A DNA stretch of 64,000 nt from Sinanaerobacter chloroacetimidivorans (GCF_018128545.1 NZ_JAGSND010000001.1:541891-605890), one strand, 5' to 3'; counted from the stretch's first letter, positions 46,084 to 54,960 are shown. Notes: generated by a model from the sequence alone, not told the origin. Numbers and translations: made by a program.

Positions 46084-47991
46084 TTAATTTGATTTCTCCT
46101 GAATCTCTTTTACCAATTTTTCTATGAAGGCATCAACATTCAAGCTTCCCAGTTCGCCTGCTTTATTGGAGCGAACGGTAAGTTCACCGGATTCCATTTC
46201 TTTTTCACCGATTACACCAATGTAAGAAACTCTTTCATTTCTGGCCTCTCTAATCTTATAGCCGATCTTTTCATTTCTCACATCAATTTCCACCCTAATA
46301 CCGGCATCTTGGAGCTTTTTCCCGACTTCATAGGCGTAATCCGCAAACCTCTCGGTAACCGTTAACAGCTTTACCTGAACCGGTGCCAGCCATAATGGGA
46401 ATTTTCCTGCAAAGTGCTCCGTCAATATCCCGATAAACCGTTCTATGCTTCCGAAGATTACTCTATGAATCATGACCGGTCTGTGTTTTTCACCATCTTT
46501 TCCAACGTAGGTAAGGTCAAATCTTTGAGGCATCTGGAAATCAAGCTGAATGGTACCACACTGCCAAGTCCTTCCGATACTGTCTTCCAGATGGAAGTCT
46601 ATTTTCGGACCATAAAACGCGCCGTCTCCTTCATTGATAATATAAGGAATGCCTTTCTCCTCCAATGCCTCTTTCAGCGCATTGGTAGCCAGGTTCCATT
46701 CTTCTTCCGTACCCATGGAATCCTCCGGTCTGGTGGAAAGCTCAATATGGTACTTAAATCCAAACATACGATATACATAATCTACAAAGTCTACGACTCC
46801 CAGGATTTCCGATTTCACCTGCTCAGGCAGCATAAAGATATGCGCATCATCCTGAGTAAAGGTACGTACTCTCATCAATCCGTGAAGTGCTCCGGAAAGC
46901 TCATGTCTGTGAACCTGCCCCATTTCGGCCATCCTCATCGGAAAATCACGATAGCTGTACATCTTACGTTTATATGCCAGCATCGCACCAGGACAGTTCA
47001 TCGGTTTGATCGCATAATCCCCATCATCAATTTTTGTGAAGTACATGTTATTCTGATAGTGATCCCAATGTCCTGATGTATGCCATAATTCTTCACTCAA
47101 AATCAATGGCGTTTTGATTTCCTGATAGCCTCTATCCCGATGTGCTTTTCTCCAAAAAGCTTCCAACTCATTCCTGATAATCATGCCATTTGGCATAAAA
47201 AACGGGAATCCCGGACCATCTTCATAAATAGCAAAGAGATCCATTTCTTTTCCGATTTTTCTATGATCACGTTTCTTTGCTTCTTCCAATCTCTCAATAT
47301 ATTCATCCAGCATTTTTTGTTTCGGAAAGGATGTGCCGTAAATTCTTTGCAGCATCTTATTCTTTTCGCTGCCTCTCCAGTATGCTCCGGCCACGCTCAT
47401 CAATTTTACAGCTTTGATGGCTCCTGTGGAAGGCATATGGGGACCTGCACAAAGATCCGTAAAATCGCCCTGCTTATAGAATGAGATGACCGCATCCTCC
47501 GGCAAGTCCTGAATCAGCTCTACCTTGTAAGGTTCCTGCCGTTCCTGCATATATCGAATTGCTTCTTCCCTAGGCAGCTCAAATCTTTCCAGGGGCTCAT
47601 TTGCCTGAACGATTTTGCTCATTTCCTTTTCAAGATTTACTAAATCTTCTTCGGTGAAACGATGCTCCAAATCGAAGTCATAATAAAATCCGTTATCGAT
47701 TGCCGGTCCAATACCGAGCTTTGCTTCCGGGAAAAGTCTTTTTACCGCCTGAGCTAAAATATGCGAGCTGGTATGCCGAAAGGTGTGATTTCCCTGTTCA
47801 TCTTCAAATTTCAGAATATCAAGACTGCAATCCTCTTCCAGCTTGTAATCCAAACCCTGTACTTTTCCGTTTACCATTCCGGCCACCGCTTCTTTAGCTA
47901 AACCATGATGAATGGACTTTGCCACTTCCAATATTGTAGCACCTTTTTCCACTTCTCTGATGCTTCCGTCTTTTAATGTGATCTTTATCAT
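46084..47991 (-). CDS. thrS: Threonyl-tRNA synthetase
   Basis: 635 residues from MIKITLKDGSIREVEKG (AGGAGG upstream). TGS domain (1-60), editing domain with HTSSHILAQAVKRLFP and CAGPHMPSTG (about 65-220), class II core with motif 2 and MNCPGAMLAY, GLMRVRTFTQDDAHIF, FHLEDSIGRTWQCGTIQLDFQMPQRF, HRVIFGSIERFIGIL, and C-terminal anticodon-binding domain from VQVKLLTVTERF. No T-box leader was found upstream. Confidence 0.98.
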   Translation of the reverse strand: MIKITLKDGSIREVEKGATILEVAKSIHHGLAKEAVAGMVNGKVQGLDYKLEEDCSLDILKFEDEQGNHTFRHTSSHILAQAVKRLFPEAKLGIGPAIDNGFYYDFDLEHRFTEEDLVNLEKEMSKIVQANEPLERFELPREEAIRYMQERQEPYKVELIQDLPEDAVISFYKQGDFTDLCAGPHMPSTGAIKAVKLMSVAGAYWRGSEKNKMLQRIYGTSFPKQKMLDEYIERLEEAKKRDHRKIGKEMDLFAIYEDGPGFPFFMPNGMIIRNELEAFWRKAHRDRGYQEIKTPLILSEELWHTSGHWDHYQNNMYFTKIDDGDYAIKPMNCPGAMLAYKRKMYSYRDFPMRMAEMGQVHRHELSGALHGLMRVRTFTQDDAHIFMLPEQVKSEILGVVDFVDYVYRMFGFKYHIELSTRPEDSMGTEEEWNLATNALKEALEEKGIPYIINEGDGAFYGPKIDFHLEDSIGRTWQCGTIQLDFQMPQRFDLTYVGKDGEKHRPVMIHRVIFGSIERFIGILTEHFAGKFPLWLAPVQVKLLTVTERFADYAYEVGKKLQDAGIRVEIDVRNEKIGYKIREARNERVSYIGVIGEKEMESGELTVRSNKAGELGSLNVDAFIEKLVKEIQEKSN

Positions 47992-48149
47992 AATTACCTC
48001 CTGACAAGTAAGCATAGTTATCTGACGTTTTATTTGATTATTATCCGATAGATCATTGCTTATTCCCTTATATTATTTTATTCTGCTTCCAATGATGACC
48101 ATTGACTTCTCTTTTTCAATGTTTGACAGGATAAGTGCCTAACATTATA

Positions 48150-48177
48150 ATTATATGCTATCAGATATATTTGTCAA
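48150..48177 (-). promoter_or_regulatory. Strong sigmaA promoter of thrS
   Basis: On the minus strand, consensus TTGACA (48172-48177) and TATAAT (48150-48155) with a 16-bp spacer. The 5' leader is about 150 nt and shows no T-box (no GGTGGNACC-type antiterminator) or terminator. Confidence 0.88.
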
Positions 48178-48215
48178 GAAATGGTGCCGCTCAGGCGTAA
48201 GAAAAGGTGAAAAAG

Positions 48216-48833
48216 ATGAAAATTGTATGGATTGGAAACAGTATCGTGAACGGTTTTCCCTATAAACGCAGCCAATGCTTTGTCAGTCTGCTCCGGGAAT
48301 CGCTGCATTACGAGATGATCAATAAGGGAGAAAACGGTGATATCTCTCCAAATATTCTGTCCAGATTTCAAAAGGATGTTATTTCTCATAAGCCCGACAA
48401 GGTGGTGATCATGACGGGAACCAATGATTTCATGCAAGAAATCTGTACACCTGCAGAGACACTTGACTATTTAAAGGCCATGACATCTCTATCCCGGGCA
48501 AATGCGATAACCTCCGTTGTGTTAACACCCTTGCCGATTGAAGCATCTATGGCAGCTGAACTTTGGATTCCGGGTGTAGATTACCGGCTGGTAAATCAAA
48601 AGCTGGAATTACTTCGTCAGTATTTGCTGGAATGGGAAAAAGAAGAAGAAATGAATGATCCTGAAGTGAAGCGGGAAGCGAAGGTTAAAATCATCGATAC
48701 TCAAGAATATTTTCGGCAATTTCTTGCAGAAAAACATCGCAGAGAGTATGTTCGGGACGGTCTGCATCCTACGCCTTTGGGTCATGAAGCTATTGCCAGA
48801 TTTCTTCAGGGTTCACCCCATATACTTGGATAA
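48216..48833 (+). CDS. SGNH/GDSL-type hydrolase
   Basis: 205 residues. SGNH blocks: block I IVWIGNSIVNGFP (catalytic Ser in GNS), block III MTGTNDFM (Asn), and block V DGLHPTPLGHEAIA (Asp/His). No signal peptide, so a cytoplasmic esterase or lipase-like enzyme. ATG after AAAAGGTG; a GTG three codons upstream is less likely. Its 3' end overlaps the convergent gene by 44 bp. Confidence 0.9.
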   Translation: MKIVWIGNSIVNGFPYKRSQCFVSLLRESLHYEMINKGENGDISPNILSRFQKDVISHKPDKVVIMTGTNDFMQEICTPAETLDYLKAMTSLSRANAITSVVLTPLPIEASMAAELWIPGVDYRLVNQKLELLRQYLLEWEKEEEMNDPEVKREAKVKIIDTQEYFRQFLAEKHRREYVRDGLHPTPLGHEAIARFLQGSPHILG

Positions 48834-49674
48834 CTTCAAAATGATCACTTCCGGCTATGTCCTTCGGGGTAACCAGCCAGGATCCGTCAGAATCGATATC
48901 ATATCCCATCTGATAGAAGGGATACCATACTAAATGAGAGCATTGAGTTTTTCTGATGCTCTTTGGTGCTTTGGCGGGAATACCTGTAAACAGGCCGTAT
49001 GGAAGATCATATAGTTCTTCCAAAGCCAAGGCGGCTGCCTGTTCAGCGATCCCCTCATTATCGCTCTTTAATCTCAGATGAATAAAGCTCGGGTAGGTCA
49101 TCCATTTATCAACGCTCTGAATCATGGAAGGATGCCCCAGAACAATGGCCTCGAGAGTTTCTCCCCTCCTCGCATCTGTTACAATGGCCGCATGGCCGTG
49201 CCGCCACCCCAAGGAATGAGTGGCTTTCGTAATAAACACATCTCCATCCTTCAGATCGGGAATATTAAATTCCTGGATGAGTTTTCCCTCTTCATCCCGG
49301 TTGCGTTCTTCATAAGTAATAATCCCTATTTTTTTACAAACAAATTTACCTGACGAAAAAAAGTCATTCTGATACTGGAGAAAGATCTTCTCTCTTTCTT
49401 CCTTTGCTGTAGCTGCCAGCAACTCATCTACAGCGGGTTGCCCCAGCCCGGTCTGCAGGAATAAAGTATGGTAGTCGACCTCTGTCAATTTTTCCTTGCT
49501 GAGGATAGATCCCAGTTCTGTCTTGCTGTAATCCGGAGTCCATACTCCATCCTTTTCAATCAGCCAATTTAGTAAGGCAGGTGTCAAAAAGGCAATAAAA
49601 ATCAGTACTATCGCAGCCAATAGCATTTTTTTAAAGCGTCTCGGATATTTTATAGTTTTATTCATCCTCTGCAT
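48790..49674 (-). CDS. Membrane-anchored permuted NlpC/P60 (YiiX-like) protein
   Basis: 294 residues. N-terminal membrane helix (about 17-38), then an extracytoplasmic domain with GDVFITKATHSLGWRHGHAAIVTD and TQCSHLVWYPFYQMGYDIDSDG. The His before the Cys in sequence order is the circularly permuted papain-like arrangement (YiiX/YebB group), consistent with a peptidase or amidase acting on the cell wall. Convergent with the SGNH gene and overlapping its end. Confidence 0.82.
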   Translation of the reverse strand: MQRMNKTIKYPRRFKKMLLAAIVLIFIAFLTPALLNWLIEKDGVWTPDYSKTELGSILSKEKLTEVDYHTLFLQTGLGQPAVDELLAATAKEEREKIFLQYQNDFFSSGKFVCKKIGIITYEERNRDEEGKLIQEFNIPDLKDGDVFITKATHSLGWRHGHAAIVTDARRGETLEAIVLGHPSMIQSVDKWMTYPSFIHLRLKSDNEGIAEQAAALALEELYDLPYGLFTGIPAKAPKSIRKTQCSHLVWYPFYQMGYDIDSDGSWLVTPKDIAGSDHFEVIQVYGVNPEEIWQ

Positions 49675-49717
49675 GTATCCTATCTAATAAAAAATGATCC
49701 TGCTATTGTAAATTCGT

Positions 49718-50140
49718 TTATCTTGCTATCAATACAGGCTTGTTAACGTATAACGCCACTTTATATGCGGAACTGCCTACCAAAAAGCTTTGCAATCTGC
49801 TTTTTCCCTTCGCTCCGATTATGACAAGATCAAAGTCGTTCCCATTGGCATACTCAATAATTTTATTGGCAACGTTGCCTTCCAGCTGGACAGTAATAAC
49901 ACGGTCGGTCATGGGCTCAAACTTTTTCTTCCCATCTTCTAATATGTCCATCGACATTTGCTCGAATTGTGTTTTAAAATTTTCTTCCACTTCCCGATTA
50001 TAATGAAACATATGTTGAGAAAAATCATTTACGTGAATTAACGTAACCTGACTGTCCAGACCAAAAGCGATTTCCTTCGCTTTTTCCATAGCCAGTTCCG
50101 AGTATTTTGATCCGTCAATCGGAACAAGTATTTTTTTCAT
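49718..50140 (-). CDS. Universal stress protein UspA family
   Basis: 140 residues: KKILVPIDGSKYSELAMEKA at the N-terminus and the ATP-binding GAKGKSRLQSFLVGSSAYKVALYVNKPVLIAR (G2xG9GS pattern). Single Usp domain. AAAGGAG upstream; monocistronic. Confidence 0.95.
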   Translation of the reverse strand: MKKILVPIDGSKYSELAMEKAKEIAFGLDSQVTLIHVNDFSQHMFHYNREVEENFKTQFEQMSMDILEDGKKKFEPMTDRVITVQLEGNVANKIIEYANGNDFDLVIIGAKGKSRLQSFLVGSSAYKVALYVNKPVLIAR

Positions 50141-50263
50141 AAAATCACTCCTTTCAATTTTATGTGAATGAAATAACTTTATGAAAGACTATACTTTCCA
50201 AGACCGATTTAGAACCAAAATGATACAAATTCCGCAAATTCCGCAACTACTTGCTTTCTATGC

Positions 50264-50992
50264 TTAAATCAGATCCAAAGTGTTTAAATCTAATCGGTAA
50301 GTCACGTCTTTTCTCTCTACAATGATGACAACCTTTTCCAGAAGCTCCTGGTCTGCTTTAATCAAGGCAATCAATTCTTTGGTTGGATTAATTGCATAAG
50401 GAAACCCCACCGACTTTAACATTGAAAAGTCACCGGAGGTATCCCCGTAAGCATAACTCCTTGTAAGATCGATATCATGGTCATCTGCCATTTCCAGTAA
50501 CGCTTTTCTCTTGCTTTCGGAATCCCACATGGGAATGATGCTTCCATTGTATTTGCCATTATCTCCGATTTCATAGATCGTTCCCTTATAATAATCCATA
50601 CCGTATTTATTTGACATCTCTCGGACCAGTTCTACCGGTGACCCGGAAATAGCCATTACCAGATGACCTTGATCTTTATGCCATTTAATTCTTTCCCGGG
50701 AATAGGTATAAACTCTCTCTCCTTTCTGCTCTATCACTTTTTTGGCAATATAGCAAATGTGAAAGGCTTCTGTATCTTTTACGGTTTCGGAATAGATATC
50801 AACCATCTTCTGCAAATATAAATCATAATCGCCCTGCCTCTTATCCCATTTTGTATAGGCAGGCTTTACATCGCTATACCATTTGCTGTCTGCAATCAGC
50901 TCATATTTAATCATTTTTTTAAACATCTCGCTGATTAGTCCTTCACGGGAAATTGTCCCATCAATATCAAAAAAAGCCGCACTTTTTTTCAT
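50264..50992 (-). CDS. HAD-IB family hydrolase (SerB/PSP-like phosphatase)
   Basis: 242 residues. HAD motif I FFDIDGTIS, motif II AISGSPVEL, motif III Lys in SKRKALLEM, motif IV AYGDTSGDFSML. The helical cap sits between motifs I and II (about 20-105), the HAD-IB arrangement. Substrate unknown. RBS AAAGGAG. Confidence 0.92.
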   Translation of the reverse strand: MKKSAAFFDIDGTISREGLISEMFKKMIKYELIADSKWYSDVKPAYTKWDKRQGDYDLYLQKMVDIYSETVKDTEAFHICYIAKKVIEQKGERVYTYSRERIKWHKDQGHLVMAISGSPVELVREMSNKYGMDYYKGTIYEIGDNGKYNGSIIPMWDSESKRKALLEMADDHDIDLTRSYAYGDTSGDFSMLKSVGFPYAINPTKELIALIKADQELLEKVVIIVERKDVTYRLDLNTLDLI

Positions 50993-51187
50993 AAAACACG
51001 ATGCTCCTTTAATTCATAGTATTATAATTATCTAATAAAACCCTCTTGAGCACAAGTATCCCTATTACTATAGATTCCCATAAATATGACAATACAGGCA
51101 TATTCTCTATCAGTATACCCGAATATAACCTGTATAACCACTTTTTTCAGTATTCCCGTTTCAGTTTATCAATAGATTATTGTTATT

Positions 51188-51267
51188 TTGATCGACAGTT
51201 CTTTTGATCTATTGTTCATTTGATCGACAGTTCTTTTGATCTATTGTTCATTTGATCGACAGTTCTT
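51188..51267. repeat. Tandem array with 16-bp period (32-bp higher-order unit)
   Basis: Five consecutive 16-bp units alternate: TTGATCGACAGTTCTT, TTGATCTATTGTTCAT, then the same pair again, then the first once more. Copies at 51188, 51220 and 51252 of the first type are identical. Degenerate units flank the array (51172-51187 and 51268-51283). It lies in the gap between the HAD gene's 5' end and the stop of the zinc-ribbon gene. Non-coding; possibly a protein-binding array. Confidence 0.9.
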
Positions 51268-51287
51268 CAGTCCAACAGCTCTTTAGA

Positions 51288-51482
51288 TTAATAGATTGAT
51301 TCTTTATTAGAAACATTTTCAACCTTTTCATTTTCATCAGCATACATGAATTTTATTCCGCATCTATAGCAAAAATTTCGATCCGCCCTTTGGTCCGTCC
51401 AGCAGTGCGGACAGGTGACAGTTCTGCACTTCCTGGAAAAGCAGAAAGCATCATGATTGGAATCTTTGATTTTTCGAAGCAT
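51288..51482 (-). CDS. Small zinc-ribbon protein
   Basis: 64 residues, start after AGGAGGGGG. Two cysteine pairs, CPHC (about 24-27) and CYRC (about 38-41), form a zinc ribbon, with an earlier FSRKCRTVTC. Basic N-terminus and acidic C-terminus. No homologue recognised. The 16-bp array begins immediately after its stop. Confidence 0.75.
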   Translation of the reverse strand: MLRKIKDSNHDAFCFSRKCRTVTCPHCWTDQRADRNFCYRCGIKFMYADENEKVENVSNKESIY

Positions 51483-51533
51483 CAGCGTCCCCCTCCTTCT
51501 GGCTTCAGTATAATTCAGGAGAAAGGAATCCCA

Positions 51534-51551
51534 ATATGACTTTTGTCATAT
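51534..51551. promoter_or_regulatory. Perfect palindrome upstream of the Crp/Fnr gene
   Basis: ATATGAC-TTTT-GTCATAT, 7-bp arms and 4-bp spacer, 50 bp before the regulator's start and between two divergent genes. Spacing and symmetry fit a Crp/Fnr-family operator (TGAC-N4-GTCA core), perhaps for autoregulation. Confidence 0.55.
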
Positions 51552-51600
51552 CCAGAAGAAAAAACTTATGTTACACTGTTATCACTTGGGAGGTGGAAAA

Positions 51601-52290
51601 ATGAGCGTTGAACGACTTTCAGCAGATGCAAAAAGGTACTTGGGTTCCTTTGGACTATCCGAATCTATCCAGGATCAGGCTTTTCTTCTGCATTATAAAA
51701 AAGGGGACTGGCTTTGCAGCGGCGGTAATCCTATGGACTATCTGCTGTTTTTAATGGATGGGAAAGCAAAGGTTTGCATGACTTCTAAAAATGGAAAAAC
51801 CTTATTACAATGCTTTTATACTCCCGGCAGCATTCTAGGTGATGTGGAATTGATGGCAGACAATATAGGTGTATCCGATGTTATCGCAATTACTGCCGTA
51901 ACCTGTATCGGAATACCCCTTATCTACTGTCAGGATGCTTTGAAAAACAATGTTGAGTTCATGAGATTTATCGGTACTTCCCTTGCGAACAAGCTGAAAC
52001 AATGCTCCAAAAACAGTGCAGCAAATATTTTGAATACCTTAGAATCCCGTTTATGTGCCTATATTGATATGACCAACGAGAACCATGAATTTACGGATAA
52101 CCTTACAGAAATCGCAGAACTATTGGGTACCAGCTATCGCCATTTATTGAGGTCGATCAATAAACTCTGCAAAGATGGGATCCTGGAGAAACGCTCCCGC
52201 ACTCATTACGTTATTAAAAACATAGAAGCAATCAGGCGGCAGAACCCAAACGAATATGCAACCTTCCAAAGCTTCACATTATTGGATTAG
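51601..52290 (+). CDS. Crp/Fnr family transcriptional regulator (YeiL-like)
   Basis: 229 residues. N-terminal cyclic-nucleotide-binding-like domain (YKKGDWLCSGGNPMDYLLFLMDGKAKVCMTS; PGSILGDVELMAD) and C-terminal HTH (LTEIAELLGTSYRHLLRSINKLCKDGILEKRSR). Several cysteines (about 29, 53, 69, 78) but no Fnr-type N-terminal cluster motif. Start after GGGAGGTGG. Its last 43 bp and the following bases recur at 56612-56654, so the gene end was part of a duplication. Confidence 0.92.
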   Translation: MSVERLSADAKRYLGSFGLSESIQDQAFLLHYKKGDWLCSGGNPMDYLLFLMDGKAKVCMTSKNGKTLLQCFYTPGSILGDVELMADNIGVSDVIAITAVTCIGIPLIYCQDALKNNVEFMRFIGTSLANKLKQCSKNSAANILNTLESRLCAYIDMTNENHEFTDNLTEIAELLGTSYRHLLRSINKLCKDGILEKRSRTHYVIKNIEAIRRQNPNEYATFQSFTLLD

Positions 52291-52852
52291 AAGCAATGTC
52301 GCTGCCAAACCAATGATGACCCTGGTTAGTTCCCTCATATTCCATGAGACCCTCTTCATATCCCTGAAGATCGTCTTCAAAATGAATAGTATAGGTAATG
52401 CGGCTGCTCTTTGGAAGCGGCATGTTTTCCGTTGTTTTATTCAAAAGGTAATCTACATATTTATGACCTTCCTCATAATCAAATACCATTCTCCCCTCTG
52501 CAAATTCCTCTTCCTCATAATATAAAGCAGCCCCGGCAGCACACTCTTCAGCCAGCGCTTTTAGATAAACCTGAGACTGTACATATCTTCCCATATCTCC
52601 CTGATAAGTCAGAAAGCTGATATGAACCATCAACTGGTTTTTCAGGAATCCGCTCATAGACATTCCAATATAATTCACTGAGAGAAAAGCAGTTCCGATA
52701 TACATAAATGGTACAAGGAAGACAACGATTCTTGCAGATTCGGAATTCAGCCATTTGCGTTCCTCTGCAATGATACGCCTCGGCATTTTCTTCAACCGCC
52801 AGGTGCTTTTTCTCTTTACTGATCACATTATTCCATTTCCAGGTATCATGTT
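52274..52852 (-). pseudogene. Deletion-fused relic of the tad locus (tadA'-tadB'-pilin')
   Basis: A near-identical but collapsed copy of the locus at 56.6-59.8 kb. Reading on the minus strand: a piece of the TadA C-terminus (ISKEKKHLAVEEN, 52800s; intact copy ISKEKKQLAVEEN), then after a deletion a piece of TadB (IIAEERKWLNSESARIVV to MSGFLKNQ), then after a second deletion the TadE-like pilin from LMVHISFLTYQGDMG to HHWFGSDI. A third deletion removes about 113 bp before the final ASNPIM. The result is an open frame of 173 codons (52274-52795) encoding a chimera of TadB and pilin, starting near MKKMPRR. It could be translated, but the structure is that of decay. Confidence 0.88.
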
Positions 52853-52929
52853 AGTTTGGATTAATTCCTAATTGTCATCATCAATATCGTACATTCATAT
52901 TTAGTTATTTACATTTATTTTATAATAAA

Positions 52930-52959
52930 TGAAACTTTTTTCTTAAAATTCCCCCCTTA
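52930..52959 (+). promoter_or_regulatory. Candidate ECF-sigma promoter (copy 1)
   Basis: TGAAAC (52930-52935), 17 bp containing a T-run and AAAATT, then CCCCTTA (52953-52959), 34 bp before the start of the secreted protein. The same motif with the same spacing lies upstream of the other secreted-protein unit (56367-56396). TGAAAC is a typical ECF -35 element. Confidence 0.6.
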
Positions 52960-52993
52960 CATATATAGTGATTATTTTTAAGGAGGAAATTTT

Positions 52994-53425
52994 ATGAAAA
53001 AAACATTTAAACTTCTAATTTTAGCTCTCACAATGCTATCATTAACAGTACCTATGGGTAGTATAGCCTTTGCATCTTCATATTTGAATGAGTCAGAGGT
53101 TATAGTAAATAGTGTGTCATCAATTTCAGTTATTGCAAATCGCTCGACAACAACTACCGGTAAGGTTTCTGCTTCAGGATCCTTAACAGATGTAGCAAGT
53201 TCAATAACAACAAAAGCAACCTTGTATGAATATGATTCATCAACAGGTTCCTTAATTGCTACTAGTGTAACTCCCGTTACAAAAACAAGCTATAATTGTT
53301 CTATTTATAGCTTTAGTACATCTTTCTCCGTTAAAGAAGCTAAACGTTATAAGGTAAAACTTGAAATAACTGATGTTACAAACGGATTAACAAATAAGAA
53401 TACATTTTACAGTAATATCTTTTAA
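52994..53425 (+). CDS. Secreted protein of unknown function
   Basis: 143 residues with a clear Sec signal peptide (hydrophobic core LLILALTMLSLTVP, cleavage near SIAFA-SS about residue 27). The mature part is Ser/Thr-rich, beta-rich (for example TTTTGKVSASGSLTDVAS) with one Cys. Strong AAGGAGG site. Not recognised. It may belong to the ECF sigma regulon of the adjacent sigma/anti-sigma pair. Confidence 0.85.
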   Translation: MKKTFKLLILALTMLSLTVPMGSIAFASSYLNESEVIVNSVSSISVIANRSTTTTGKVSASGSLTDVASSITTKATLYEYDSSTGSLIATSVTPVTKTSYNCSIYSFSTSFSVKEAKRYKVKLEITDVTNGLTNKNTFYSNIF

Positions 53426-53476
53426 TAAGTATTTACTTGTAATCGTTCATAAGTTTATAAATAGCTTGAACGACAA

Positions 53477-53511
53477 AAAAGACTATGCAAATAATGATTA
53501 CATAGTCTTTT
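53477..53511. terminator. Bidirectional terminator
   Basis: AAAAGACTATG (53477-53487) pairs with CATAGTCTTTT (53501-53511), with A-runs left and T-runs right, between the convergent secreted-protein and anti-sigma genes. Confidence 0.88.
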
Positions 53512-53521
53512 CTTACTTTTA

Positions 53522-54247
53522 TTATTTATATTGTAATATTGATAATATTTCATCTACGCTGGCACTTCCAGCTATATCGATTGAATAATCTTCCGTAGTA
53601 TAATTGACTGAATTTCCACCATCTCCAAACGGATCTTCTGATACATAAATTGTTCCCTCTTCAGTTTCAATTTCATGAGTCACACCCACCAAACTCATTG
53701 AGAATCCATCTTTTAGTATGAATTGCTGTCTTATCGTTAGTATCTTATCTTCATTATCATTATAAATGTAAATAGCATTATATACATCTTTAGCGGTTTT
53801 TGTAATCGTTAATGATACAAAATTATATCGATCAGGGACTTTATTCAGTTCGAATAAATCAGGGAAAAAATTAGTTGCTTTTTCTATTTCGTCTAAGTCT
53901 TTAATATCCAGTACAATTGTATCATCCTGAACATATTTTTTATGATTTTCATTTCCTTTTGAGAATAAGTTATTTATTAACACTAGCTTCTTTTCGATTT
54001 TAAATTCTGTTGCACTGACTGCTCCATTAGAAATAATAATTGCAAGAGTTCCGGATAATAAACAAAGAATCAATACTGATGCTGCTATAGCAAGATATTT
54101 TAGGCCACGTGATTTTTTTATGTTGTAATTAAATAGATTTGGTTCTACATATTTTATATCCTTATAAAAATCTAATAATTCAAAATCTTCTTCAATTGTG
54201 TTTTTTATAGCATTACCGATTAATTCTTCATATTTGTTATTATTCAT
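53522..54247 (-). CDS. Putative membrane-anchored anti-sigma factor
   Basis: 241 residues: cytoplasmic N-terminus (1-48), one membrane helix (about 49-73, AIAASVLILCLLSGTLAIII), and an extracytoplasmic beta-rich domain resembling DUF4367-type domains with GFSMSLVGVTHEIETEEGTIYV. Start overlaps the ECF sigma stop (ATGA), the usual sigma/anti-sigma pairing. No zinc anti-sigma (HxxxCxxC) motif is seen, so identification rests on context and topology. Confidence 0.8.
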   Translation of the reverse strand: MNNNKYEELIGNAIKNTIEEDFELLDFYKDIKYVEPNLFNYNIKKSRGLKYLAIAASVLILCLLSGTLAIIISNGAVSATEFKIEKKLVLINNLFSKGNENHKKYVQDDTIVLDIKDLDEIEKATNFFPDLFELNKVPDRYNFVSLTITKTAKDVYNAIYIYNDNEDKILTIRQQFILKDGFSMSLVGVTHEIETEEGTIYVSEDPFGDGGNSVNYTTEDYSIDIAGSASVDEILSILQYK

Positions 54248-54774
54248 TCGAACTTCTCCTCTACTAATAATTTTTTAAACTTACTTAAACCTCGAACGTG
54301 TGTTGTTTTTATAGTATTGTAATTAATATGAAGAATTTTTGATATCTCTTTTAGAGGTATATCATAATAATAATGTAATATGTAAATTTGCTGTTCTTCT
54401 TCGGATAGCTTATTTAATAATAATATTATCAGTTCTTTATCCTCTATCATTTTTGTAAAATCATCAAAGTTACTTTCATTGAATATATTATCTTGGATAT
54501 TTTCGGCGATATCATTTACAAATAATACATTTTGATTCTTTGAATAATATCGTCTTGCTTCAGCCTTAGCAATGGAGTAAATCCATGATTTCATCTTATC
54601 AATTTCTCTTAGTCTCTCAAGACCTTGATAAGCTTCAATTAAAGTATTCTGAAAGATCTCCTCCATAGCATACTGATCTTTTCTGGTTAAGCTATAAATA
54701 AATCTTTGTAAATCTTTACTGTATATATTACAAATCTCTTCAAATAATTTATGTTTTAATTTATCTTCTTTCAT
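54244..54774 (-). CDS. ECF RNA polymerase sigma factor
   Basis: 176 residues. Region 2 (about 15-85; YSKDLQRFIYSLTRKDQYAMEEIFQNTLIEAYQGL, KMKSWIYSIAKAEARRYY) and region 4 (about 115-168; LSEEEQQIYILHYYYDIPLKEISKILHINYNTIKTTHVRGLSKFKKLL). A sigmaA-like promoter TTGAAA-N17-TATTAT lies upstream. AT-rich codon use compared with neighbours. Probably directs transcription from the shared TGAAAC motif. Confidence 0.92.
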   Translation of the reverse strand: MKEDKLKHKLFEEICNIYSKDLQRFIYSLTRKDQYAMEEIFQNTLIEAYQGLERLREIDKMKSWIYSIAKAEARRYYSKNQNVLFVNDIAENIQDNIFNESNFDDFTKMIEDKELIILLLNKLSEEEQQIYILHYYYDIPLKEISKILHINYNTIKTTHVRGLSKFKKLLVEEKFE

Positions 54775-54860
54775 ATTACACCTAAATATATTATTTAATA
54801 TTATATCTAAGTATAATAATACAATATTTTTCCTATTATTTCAAACACTTACATTATTTA

Positions 54861-54900
54861 TTTAAAAAAGACTGCAACACCTAAAAATGTTGCAGCCTCC
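54861..54900 (-). terminator. Intrinsic terminator after the lipoprotein gene
   Basis: CTGCAACA (54872-54879) / TGTTGCAG (54888-54895), with CTTTTTT following on the minus strand; 60 bp after the lipoprotein stop. Confidence 0.88.
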
Positions 54901-54960
54901 TTGCTGTATTCATATATGAATTAATACAGTAATTGTAATTGAATATTTTTTTACATGACC

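Noticed and set aside
46414..47076. 220-codon plus-strand frame
   Set aside because: Antisense shadow of thrS.
47992..48206. T-box riboswitch for thrS
   Set aside because: The 150-nt leader has no specifier-loop landmarks, no GGTGGNACC-type sequence and no terminator; only a strong promoter.
51188..51267. CRISPR array
   Set aside because: Period of 16 bp without unique spacers and no cas genes.
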